A program made the position numbers and the translations under genes. From Molanna angustata (Eukaryota > Arthropoda > Insecta > Trichoptera > Molannidae): a stretch of 64,000 nt of DNA. This document shows positions 10,990-20,330 of this stretch, in pieces. A model generated the notes under the pieces. That model was not told where the DNA came from, searched no databases, and saw nothing but the letters and a program-made list of their open reading frames with translations. Numbering within the stretch: position 1 is the first letter of the stretch; the number at the start of each line of letters is the position of its first letter. The DNA lies in assembly GCA_963576475.1 (NCBI GenBank), contig OY754974.1, forward strand, positions 6,249,274-6,313,273, given 5' to 3'.

Positions 10990-12165
10990 ATAAAACTGGA
11001 TAGTTACCAACCAATATAGCAGGCTGGCTTTCGGAAGGGATGTGGAACTAATGACCACCTACAAACCCTGAAAAACATAATTCAATAAGAATACAATATG
11101 CCATTGGTCCTTTCAATTGTAGACTTTGGAAAGGCATTTGGTTCAGTTGAGATTGAAGGGTTTGGAAAAATTCAAAGTGGACTATAGGTATTCAAGTATC
11201 CTGAAAAACATATATGACAAAGAAACTTCCATCATACGGTTACATGTGCATGCTCCAAAAATCAATATAAAAAGAGGAATTAGGCAAGTAGACATGTCAT
11301 GATCTCTCCCAAGTTATTCACCCTGGCATAAGAAGACGTTTTCCTAGAATTAGACTGGACCAACTATGGGGTCAACATAAACGGAGAAAGAATGCACAAC
11401 CTAAGATTCGCTGATGACATTGTCTTACTTGCCAATAGAGAGCAAGGAATTAAAAATAATATTAGCAGACCTCAAGAATCGATGCATTAGAGTGGGACTA
11501 AAAATGAACATTAATAAGACAAAAATTAGGTTCAGAACCCATAAAAATTTATGGTCATGATATTGGCAGAGTAGTATCATATGTCTTCCTCAGTCACACC
11601 ATGAAACTGGGAGGAGATAATTTAGAAGATGAACTAGAAAGGAAAAGAGGTCTAGGATGGGCTACGTTCAGCATATTATCAAATGTTCTGAAATTTACAA
11701 ATATCCCAATCCACTTAAAGAAAAAAGTTTAAACGCTTGCGTACTCCCTGTGCTCTTTTTTGGCTTTGAAACATCCGCACTGACAAAGAGAGTGATGGAA
11801 AAGCTACGGGTGACACAAAGGTCGATGGAAAGAAGAATGTTGAATATATCGCTAAGGGACCACAAAACTAATGAATGCTGGATTAGGAAGAACACAGGAG
11901 TAGCGGATGTGGCCATAAGAATAACGGAATTAAAGTGGAGTTGGGCGGGTCATTTATGTATTTTGGATGTCGGACGACCGATGGACAAAAGTTGTGATGG
12001 ACTGGAGGCCAATAACAGGAAGCAGAAGCGTGGGATGGCCTCAGACCATAAAAAGTGGCAGGTCCAGAATGGCGAAAAATGGCCACAGGATAGAGACCAG
12101 TGGTAGTCCAAGCGGGAGGCCTTTGTCCAATACTGGACTCAAAAACAGGCTGAGTAACTAAGGAA
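10990..12165 (+). pseudogene. Degraded RTE-like LINE (family 2): RT and C-terminus
   Basis: Frame-shifted plus-strand remnants of a reverse transcriptase follow in the correct order. They are QAGFRKGCGTNDHLQTL (RT motif 2 region), LSIVDFGKAFGSVE (motif A, catalytic D kept), NLRFADDIVLLAN (motif C, FADD), VGLKMNINKTK, then VLPVLFFGFETSALTKR. The C-terminal block has RSMERRMLNISLRDHKTNE, NTGVADVAIRITELKWSWAGH and a degraded end AFVQYWTQKQ. This C-terminal signature belongs to insect RTE-type 'endonuclease-reverse transcriptase' proteins and differs from the RTE at 23741. Several frameshifts and stops make it dead. Fragments of the same family lie at 19725-20045 and 54243-54480. Confidence 0.75.
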
Positions 12166-13464
12166 GTATGACATTTTAAATGCAAAATATAGTCAACCAT
12201 CTAAACCCTCAAAGTTTATCTGAGGTTGACGAGTTCAGTCGTTAGTAAGTTTAAAATATATATTACTATGCAGGTTCCGATCTACATCAGCCAAGAAACA
12301 TGCTGCTAGAGCACATAGCTGTCGTCATCGGACTTCATCATTCATTATGTACCTTTTGAATTGGGTAAAATATTTTGGGCATGTCACATTTGGTAGGAGA
12401 TATTCCCAATTCCCATGTTCTCATGCCATGTGATTTATTATAATAGGTCAATATTATCATTTTCATCTTGTAAGATGGCAATTTTAACTTTACGATATAT
12501 AGTTAATTCATTACAGTGTATGAATAGACCCTTTTCATTATTCTGATACGTACTTTTTGTTTTATTATGTATTATGATTTTATAAAGTTTTAGCTGTAGG
12601 TTATACATATATTTGCTAAATATTTTTTGTATCTCCTGCTATAGCTACTCAGTCTATAGTTAATTATATTATTTGCTTATCTGCATATAAATAAAAGAGA
12701 CCTGGTAAGATTGTCGTTCTGGATTTGCACATGTTTGTGCACGGCTAAATTCATGTCAGTCTGTCTGTCTGTCTTTCGTTTGAAACCTTACTATGTCAAA
12801 ATCGTCAATTTTACAGTAGAGCAAAAATCTTATAATATTACATTTTTATAATATAACATTTGAAACAGTATAAAAACACAAAGCCTCGCGAGCTAATGTT
12901 TTTTATGTTATTTTCAAAAGAAAGTATGTTTTAATGTTATATAATAAGACTTATAGAATGCTTTTTTGCATTACTCGCCGAGTCGCCAAAATTGATTTAT
13001 GAGAATATATCCTTACGGTTATTATAATGCACACTGATGCCAACGTAAAATTTTGTTTGTTCCCGTCATAGCCAGAGCTCAAAAGGCACGAAATAATAAA
13101 ATCCTACATAGGGAGAGGGAACAATTTACACGGAACAAGTGTTTCCTTTTGCATTGTGGGTCAGATTTGCTTTACTTGCATTGTTTTACCGATTTAGCTG
13201 TCAAAATGGTGATTCTTTACAAGTGACCTACAACGCCAATTATATTGATTTTTTGTTTAAAGATAGTCAATATTATACATATTTCGGGAAAAATATTCTT
13301 TTTTTGTGGTAACGCCTAATTTTTTTTTAATAAATACGAAAAAATATACAAAGTGTATAAATGGTTGGTTTTCGACATCTATCGGTAAATTTTCAAACTT
13401 ATGGAAACACAATATAAAATCATTTTTACAAAAAATAACTTTATTTGTACGAAATTTTGTAAAA
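12166..13464. other. Intergenic, no gene recognised
   Basis: AT-rich. A short (GTCT)n tract is at about 12759-12773. No coding or repeat assignment. Confidence 0.4.
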
Positions 13465-13870
13465 CAGGGATACAGTTTAAAAATATATAAGATTACAAAA
13501 TATTTAAATACCTTCTACTTTCGTGCAGGTCTTGAAATTTAATTATTATTCAATTATGGAGTATTATTTGAATGATTATCGAAATAATAAAAAGATCATC
13601 AAAATGAAATAATATTATTATCAACAACTATTGATTATTGATTACAGTTTAAAAATATATAAAATTACAAAATATTTATATACCTTCTACTTTCGTGTCA
13701 GGTCTTGAAATTTAATTATTATTTAACTATGGAGTATTATTTGAATGACATCACAAAAGCGCCGCAATGCGTTAAAAAATATAAGTTTTCTTCCGATGAG
13801 AATAATATCGAAATAATAAAAAGGGCATCAAAATGAAATATTATTTTCAACAACTATTGATTATTTATTA
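13465..13870. repeat. Tandem duplication, ~180-230 bp unit, two copies
   Basis: 'acagtttaaaaatatata' to 'ggagtattatttgaatga' occurs at 13465-13575 and again at 13642-13752. It is followed each time by 'tcgaaataataaaaag', 'catcaaaatgaaat' and 'caacaactattgatta'. The second unit has an extra ~50 bp ('catcacaaaagcgccgcaa...'). No coding signal. Confidence 0.7.
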
Positions 13871-14149
13871 TAAAATAATGTATGCTGTGCACGTTACAAC
13901 TTTAAAAACACATTCGTTCTATATGGGCAACCCAAAGTTTGGATTAATTGGACTAACATAAATAAAAAAAATACTTATGTATTTAAAAATAATCAAAATG
14001 AGGTAATTAACTACATTTTGATGATGGAGAATAGAGTGCTGTTACTCATCATAATATGCCCATGAGACACAAAGCGAAGATGCAGGTCGATAAATTGCAG
14101 CATCCAGAGTAATTTATCTTTTCACGGCACTCACGGTTAAGGGCAAGCG

Positions 14150-14520
14150 TTCGTTCTTCCTCGCGGGTGCTCAGGTTGACGTGGCCAAGTCTTCATGGAC
14201 TATTGGCATCGTCATGGGCATGTTCATGGGGCGTGTGGCTGGGGCCATGTGTCCATGCGGAGTAGCCGCAAAAACAACACTGGCAATGGACTGGAAGCCG
14301 CACCTTGTGAAGTCCACTAGACATTGTGACGTCCACCAGGTGTTGGTTAACACTGTACCGAATATATTTTTTAAGTACCTACCATAAAAGCTTCGTTTCA
14401 TTTTGTTGCATGAACCGCCGAAGGCGGCCATTTACCGCGCAGCGGTAAAAAGTAGGCTGAAAGCCCTAGCTTAGAAGCTGAGCGAAGCGATGCTTCTCAG
14501 CTAGTGATTAATAAAAGGAT
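14150..14520. other. GC-richer island of unknown origin
   Basis: About 14160-14480 is clearly less AT-rich than its surroundings. Both strands have short open frames (69-87 codons) without recognisable domains. Its right part has 'ccgaaggcgg', 'ccgcgcagcgg' and an imperfect hairpin around 14470-14505 ('agaagctgagcg' / 'gcttctcagct'). It may be the end of a transposon or a captured fragment; I cannot name it. Confidence 0.35.
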
Positions 14521-14596
14521 CTTTTACGATAATTAGTAGTAAAATTTTTATTTATTATTTACTGTATTGTAGGTAGGTACATACTTTTATAATTAT

Positions 14597-14990
14597 TTAA
14601 TTTTATTTATTTATTTATTTATTCTTTCTCTCAATACATGCATATATATAAATTGATCAACAACGCCCCACTAGGTATTACATACCTGTTCTGGGGCTGC
14701 TGTTAGGTATATTACAATATCGTCAATTTGAATATATACAACAATATAATTTACATATCATAAACACAAACACAAAATACAAAACAAAAAAAACAACATA
14801 ATTTAAAAGTACAACATAATTTTAAAAAAAGCAACATAATTATTTAAAAACATCAATAGATTTACATTATGAACTCACACAAAATCATCAATTGTGGACA
14901 AAAGTTATTGGTCTGTCATTTTTATTATTTTTTTTTTAATAAATTAAAAATTTTGTGATGATTTTTAGGCGTGATAGCCACCCAAATATA
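14597..14990 (-). mobile_element. Probable LINE 3' UTR and tail
   Basis: In minus orientation the segment ends in a reiterated 'ataaataaataaataaaat' tail (plus strand 14597-14625), which is the usual end of several CR1-like LINEs. The body contains 'cagaacaggtatgtaatac' and a long A/C-rich stretch. No protein remnant is visible, so the assignment rests on the tail and is tentative. Confidence 0.35.
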
Positions 14991-15014
14991 AATCTTTAAC
15001 TTAAGGGTGTTAGT

Positions 15015-15265
15015 ATCGAAAGGGTAAAACAATTTAAGTACTTGGGTAAAAAGCAAAATAGAAGCGGCCCGATCGGCATTTTACAAAATGAAAAATCTTC
15101 TCCTCGACGACAGTAACTTAAAGCTGAGACAAAGAATCATGATCAAGTGTTATTATTTGTAGTCAGTTCTGCTTTATGGGGTGGAGGCGTGGACTCTCAA
15201 AGCTAATATTATAAGCCGCCTTGAAACATTTTAAATGTGAATCCACCGCAGAATGCTTAGAATGA
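15015..15265 (+). pseudogene. LINE RT C-terminal fragment (RTE-like)
   Basis: Plus-strand frames give FKYLG, EARSAFYKMKNLLLDDSNLK, LRQRIMIKCYYL, a stop, SVLLYGVEAWTLKA and IHRRMLRM. This is the post-RT 'YLG...ARAAFMKMKKLL...LLYGAEAWTL...WRRMLRI' block of RTE-like insect LINEs. Several stops interrupt it and nothing upstream is recognisable. Confidence 0.65.
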
Positions 15266-15384
15266 CAATTGATTCGAAATTGTAAGAATATCCCTATAAA
15301 TTTGGAACAGTGAGATTTTTTTATAGACATTTTTTCAACAGTTGAAACTTGAAAAGCATTAATAGTTGGATATGTAATCAAATC

Positions 15385-16130
15385 TCTTTAATATAATTTT
15401 AGAATTGATTCTTTGAAAAACTTCTAAAGGTACTAAAGTGGTTTTAAAAGTTAAAAGCCCCCCCTCCCCCCCCCCCCCAACATATAATGCCATATTGTAA
15501 GATGGATTGAAATATTGAAAAATATATTGTTTTAAGAAAGTTTGTTTAAAGTACATTTCTAAGACTCAGAAAAATAAAAATCAGCTTTTTAAGGCGTTCA
15601 ATAGTAGTAATAATATGCAATTTCCATTTCATACTGCTTTCAATAATAATGCCTCGGTATTTGATATTATTTTTAGTTGATAATTTAATATTTTTTAACA
15701 GATTTTTAATTATCTCAATAGAGACGAAGTTGGAATATTTATTGTAGGAGAACCGGGAAATCAAGGCACCTACAGGGCTTACGACCTGTCATCGGCTGGT
15801 TTACGTGATCACTTTATGCGCTTGCGCAACGTTCACCAATTATATTCCAACTTCGTCTCTATTGAGATAATTAAAAATCTGTTAAAAAATATCTTTGACT
15901 CCCGACAGGGAAAAAAATCCAATGTTTTTTTCAACGTATATGCAATAATAAAAATATTCGATTGATAATTTAATATAATATGTTGATTGAATATATGAGT
16001 TTATGAGTTTCACATATTGCTTTCTTTCAAATAAATAATTTTTTACCCAGCTTTTCACTTTTCCAGTTATTCCAATTTTATTTGATTTATTTATTAGTTT
16101 CATATTGTATTTTTTCTATTTATTTTATAT
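15385..16130 (-). pseudogene. LINE RT remnant interrupted by element W
   Basis: The minus strand carries pieces of one LINE reverse transcriptase on both sides of an insertion. At 16103-15976 it has INKSNKIGITGKVKSWVKNYL and RKQYVKL (the 'GI-G-L-W--SYL-NR-Q-V' block). After the insertion, at 15690-15550, it has YRGIIIESSMKWKLHI and LIFIFLSLRNVL. Further on, at about 15520-15385, it has PSYNMALYVGGG, then LVPLEVFQRINSKIILKR. Removing the W insertion (15691-15961) and one target copy joins '...STYYIKLS' to 'TKNNIKY' in frame. The catalytic YADD region is missing, so the copy was internally deleted. A C-run at 15460-15478 also disrupts it. Confidence 0.65.
15691..15961 (-). mobile_element. Element W, short copy (271 bp) with 14-bp target duplication
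   Basis: Flanked by a perfect 14-bp direct repeat TTGATAATTTAATA (15677-15690 and 15962-15975). On the plus strand it begins TTTTTTAACAGATT and ends AATATTCGA. Two ~48-bp perfectly inverted arms (15691-15738 and 15843-15890) enclose 'ggcacctacagggcttacga'. The T-run at the plus-strand start would be a 3' oligo-A tail in minus orientation. The long, variable-length target duplication argues for target-primed insertion rather than cut-and-paste. No ORF. A longer copy is at 31401-32034. Confidence 0.7.
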
Positions 16131-16923
16131 GATCAAATTTGTAAATAATTAAATTAATTAATTAATAAAACAGAACGTTACAAAAAAATGTTATTATCTT
16201 TAATTCCGTCAAAAGTAATGTCTGATCTACAAAAATATAAAAGTAGGTATTAAGAAACCCAACCACAGTAAATTACCTCGGAAATATTAACAAACACACC
16301 AATCTGCAAGAAACCATTTCGATTGGACGACGAACTAATTCCAGGATATTTCGCATACTCGTAATTATAATTCTGTCAATATTCATTGAAGTACTGCACT
16401 AATTTATTTACTAAGTCGGCTACAAACAGCCATCGCAAAAATACAATACACTTTGCAACAAATTAACTTAATTTCGACATGGGTCAATAAAGTATGCAAT
16501 TTATGAACGCCAGCATACCCAACTAATTTCGCACGGCCGGAGCTAAGAAGAATCCAGAATTTAGCACCAACCGATCCGCAAAAAGGCCCTTATTCTCAAA
16601 ACACGCTCTTTCATATGTCGGAGCTATTAGTTTCGACATTTCGGCGAGGCACGCTCAATTCAACGGCGTATTGTTTGATTCGTTTTCTTTGAAAGTCTCC
16701 AAGTTCAGAATTACTTAAGTTTGGTCCTTTTCTTTCAATGGTGGACTAATAAAGAGATGCCAAATAAATATTCTTGAAATGGTAAGACATGTTCAATAGA
16801 AAGTATTTTGTAGCATTAAAAATAACGTTTATGTTGCTTAAATGTTTCGGACACGATACATTGATTCATTTGTCATTTTTTAAATAAACATATTGCATTC
16901 GAAATTGGCTCATAAGCCTTATT
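16131..16923. other. Intergenic, no gene recognised
   Basis: No coding signal. The block 'tggtggactaataaagagatg' (about 16739) resembles part of repeat family Z (20045, 32118). Confidence 0.35.
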
Positions 16924-17012
16924 TTTTTTAACTCTTAAACTATGTAGTGAACTTTTTAACTCTTAAACTATGTAGTGAACTTTTTAACTCTTAAACTATG
17001 TAGTGAACTTTT
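16924..17012. repeat. 29-bp minisatellite, three copies
   Basis: Three successive copies of 'ttaactcttaaactatgtag' plus 'tgaacttt', essentially identical. Confidence 0.85.
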
Positions 17013-17282
17013 TAACAATAATTTATTTATTCTAACCAACCAAGCTTAGTGAGGATAGGTAATTCGTTGGTGCAGAAAGTACTAAATAATGAGATGTTCT
17101 TATTACGAATAATTCAGCAATATTTTTTTACACTACGACCACACCACGAATATGAAACAAATATGCACAATAATAATAATTATGCACTTTTAGCATACTA
17201 ATATAAAAAAAATAAGAAATATCACAGTTTGTACTCATCCACAATAACCATCGTATTACAGACGACAATAAATCAATCCCGC

Positions 17283-17401
17283 TACAATTTTGCAACAAAG
17301 GACTGAAATTAAACATACTAGAACAACTAGAAATTAATGAGAATCTGAGCAATAATATACTATCATCAATGAACAGATTACCACATACAGTTCTCTCTTA
17401 A
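17283..17401 (+). pseudogene. Possible PLE-type C-terminal tail
   Basis: The plus strand encodes NKGLKLNILEQLEINENLSNN, ending in a stop at 17401. The 'KG--LN-LE--EI' pattern is what I expect at the C-terminus after the GIY-YIG domain of insect Penelope-like proteins. No upstream domain is readable, so the call is tentative. Its importance is position: it lies immediately upstream of the 176-bp satellite. Confidence 0.35.
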
Positions 17402-17402
17402 T

Positions 17403-18645
17403 ATTTTCAAACCTAATAATGTATAGTTAGATGTTTAGTCTTATATGTTTAGTAAGAAGGTATGTATCTAGATTGTCAAAAAGTGGGTATATCCCAGATG
17501 AATATCCCCCACAGCTGCAACACGATTTAATTGTTTTCAGGAGAGATAAGGACTAGATATGTATATGTAATATTTTAACTGTAACAACCACTCACCTCAC
17601 ACCTAATAATGTAAGATATTTTTTCAATGTGTATTTTTCTCATATTTAGTAAGTAGATACCTAGACAGGAAAAATTGGGTATATCCCAAAGATGAAAATT
17701 CCTCACAGCTGTAATTATGTTCAGGTAAGAATGAGACTGGATATAATATTTGAACTGTAACAACCACTACCCTCACACCTAATAATGTAAGATATTTTTT
17801 CAATGTGTATTTTTCTCATATTTAGTAAGTAGATACCTAGACAGGAAAAATTGGGTATATCCCAAAGATGAAAATTCCTCACAGCTGTAATTATGTTCAG
17901 GTAAGAATGAGACTGGATATAATATTTGAACTGTAACAACCACTACCCTCACACCTAATAATGTAAGATATTTTTTCAATGTGTATTTTTCTCATATTTA
18001 GTAAGTAGATACCTAGACAGGAAAAATTGGGTATATCCCAAAGATGAAAATTCCTCACAGCTGTAATTATGTTCAGGTAAGAATGAGACTGGATATAATA
18101 TTTGAACTGTAACAACCACTACCCTCACACCTAATAATGTAAGATATTTTTTCAATGTGTATTTTTCTCATATTTAGTAAGTAGATACCTAGACAGGAAA
18201 AATTGGGTATATCCCAAAGATGAAAATTCCTCACAGCTGTAATTATGTTCAGGTAAGAATGAGACTGGATATAATATTTGAACTGTAACAACCACTACCC
18301 TCACACCTAATAATGTAAGATATTTTTTCAATGTGTATTTTTCTCATATTTAGTAAGTAGATACCTAGACAGGAAAAATTGGGTATATCCCAAAGATGAA
18401 AATTCCTCACAGCTGTAATTATGTTCAGGTAAGAATGAGACTGGATATAATATTTGAACTGTAACAACCACTACCCTCACACCTAATAATGTAAGATATT
18501 TTTTCAATGTGTATTTTTCTCATATTTAGTAAGTAGATACCTAGACAGGAAAAATTGGGTATATCCCAAAGATGAAAATTCCTCACAGCTGTAATTATGT
18601 TCAGGTAAGAATGAGACTGGATATAATATTTGAACTGTAACAACC
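17403..18645. repeat. 176-bp satellite, six near-identical monomers plus one diverged
   Basis: The period of 176 bp is exact, with monomer boundaries near 17763, 17939, 18115, 18291, 18467 and 18643. The first recent monomer starts at about 17585. An older, strongly diverged monomer lies at about 17403-17584. Landmarks are 'ctaataatgtaagatatttt', 'gggtatatccca' and 'cctcacagctgtaattatg'. The last five monomers look identical to my reading. 176 is not a multiple of 3, so the repeated 72-aa frame on the minus strand is not a repeat protein. Confidence 0.95.
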
Positions 18646-18724
18646 ACCCACCCTCCCCCTTTTTTGCTTTGTCTAAATTTTATCTAATGTAATAGTAAAG
18701 GTATAAGAAAAAACCACACCATGT

Positions 18725-18800
18725 ACTTCACCAGTTAAAAAGGCCTTCACCAGGCGAAACGGTCGTCCTGGAGAAGAATAAAATAAATGTAGAAAGAAAA
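18725..18800 (+). mobile_element. Possible PLE-like 3' terminal motif
   Basis: 'cttcaccaggcgaaacggtc' followed by 'gtcctgg' and an 'agaataaaataaa' tail resembles the 'caggcgaaacgtc' 3'-end word of the PLE copies at 34849, 38252, 47272 and 48964. If so, the satellite sits in a PLE 3' UTR between the protein tail at 17283 and this end. Confidence 0.35.
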
Positions 18801-18881
18801 AACAAGTGTTTAATTTTTTTATAATAATAATAATATTTTTCATAGCGGCGTTAAATGATTCAGAGTCATTCTGAGGCGGTG

Positions 18882-19000
18882 TTATTTATACATACATACA
18901 TACATACCATCACGCCATGTCCTTCATGGGGTAGGAAAAGAAAACCGAACGCCACTTACTTCTATCCTGACATACATTCATCGCCTCGACAACATTCAAA
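18882..19000 (-). pseudogene. RTE 3' end fragment with tetranucleotide tail
   Basis: The plus strand reads (catacata)n, then 'ccatcacgccatgtccttca' and 'ggggtaggaaaag', the complement of the RTE end at 26360-26420. The minus-strand tail (tatgtatg)n is the characteristic microsatellite end of RTE elements. Only about 100 bp is recognisable. Confidence 0.65.
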
Positions 19001-19724
19001 TTATTTCTATGTTATTTCCACGTTATTTCCACGTATCAAAGTTTTAGTTGCAAATATATGTTTGAATGGTTTGTTTGTTCCTTTAAATTCCCGTACAACA
19101 TTGCCTGCTAAAGTTATTTAATTTTTGCGGCATTCGGTTAAGAATCGAGCCTACGGCGCACAACGGGCGGATGCTATACGGATCTCACACCACGAGACGC
19201 GCTTCTAATGGATCGAGTTGCAGAAAATGGGTCAAACTCACTCGTCAAACAGTCAACCGCTTTTGAAAGTTAAGATGGTACTTACTGGGGTCTCTAACTT
19301 CATCGTCCACACGATGTACTTCAAATAACTTCGATCTTGGATAAAATTTGAGACATTTTTGTGAAATGAAACATCAAATGATCTTCGTAAACAAAAAAAT
19401 GAATTTTTTTTTGCCAGCATTAAATTGATCGGATGCTGGAGACCATTTTAAGTTATTTGTATTAAGCCAAGAATACAAAACAAATTGGTTATGTAGTTCC
19501 GAATCGCTCTATCGGAAATATCGTTTTAAGATGGAAATAAATGTTCTAAGGTAATTTGGCCACATAGTAAAAATGACCACTGATGAACGTCTGACAAAAG
19601 ACTTTAAAAAATATATATTCTTAAGTGTAATAACAACTTTAATACACTCGACATCTCTGCAAGCTCTCTCAGTGCGTTTAGGATTTCTGTCTCCTCCTAC
19701 ATATATCTTTCCTAGTACTTTGAT
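19001..19724. other. Intergenic, no gene recognised
   Basis: A GC-richer patch at 19130-19260 could be old repeat material. No family recognised. Confidence 0.3.
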
Positions 19725-20045
19725 GTTGAATATCTCGCTAAGGGACCACAAAACTAATGAATGGATTAGGAAGAACACAGGAGTAGCGGATGTGGCCAAA
19801 AGAATAGCGGAGTTGGGCGGGTCATATATCTCGGATGTCGGACGACCGATGGACAAAAATTGTGATGGACTGGAGGCCAAGAACAGGTAGCAGAAGCGTG
19901 GGAAGGCCAGATAGTCAGGTGACATAAAAAAAGTGGCAGGTTCAGAATGGCAAATAATGGCACATGAGAGAGACAAGTAGAAGTCCAAGCGGGAGGCCTT
20001 TGTCCAAAACTGGACTCAAGAAGAGCCTGAGTAAGTAAGTAAGTA
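19725..20045 (+). pseudogene. RTE-like LINE (family 2) 3' end
   Basis: Near-identical to 11833-12160: LNISLRDHKTNEWIRKNTG, then VADVAKRIAELGGS, with frameshifts and deletions. It ends in a reiterated 'taagtaagtaagta' tail (20031-20045), as RTE-type elements do. 5'-truncated and dead. Confidence 0.75.
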
Positions 20046-20330
20046 CTTTGATTTAATCAGCTGTCTCATTTGAGTATTTATTTTTAAAAGTTTTTTTTAC
20101 GGCGCTGGCCAATTTACTAATGATATTAATAACAATGTATGATATTAATGATATTAATAACAATGTATGATATTATGTATGTCTTATTAGTATTTTTTGT
20201 TATTGGTATTAATTATACTATTGAATGATGCATGGAGCTTTCACTGGTCCACTAATAAAGCAATGCACTATCGTCTGTTACATAAAATGTGTAGACTGTC
20301 TCTTTTAACTAATAAAACGCAAAAAACAAA
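20045..20330. repeat. Dispersed repeat family Z, copy 1
   Basis: 'actttgatttaatcagctgtct' (first 20 nt shared), then 'aatgatgcatggag', 'cactggtccactaataaa' and 'caatgca' are shared in order with 32118-32350. The middle differs by small internal duplications ('gatattaataacaatgtat' twice here; 'taaatataattgtcctatt' twice in the other). No ORF. Confidence 0.6.

Noticed and set aside
14181..14431. Small proteins in the GC-richer island
   Set aside because: Frames on both strands are short, have no recognisable domain and no splice or start context to support them.
17575..18643. Repeated 72-aa protein or CRISPR-like array in the 176-bp repeats
   Set aside because: The unit is 176 bp, not divisible by 3, so frames do not join. 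There are no spacers of unique sequence between repeats and the genome is eukaryotic.
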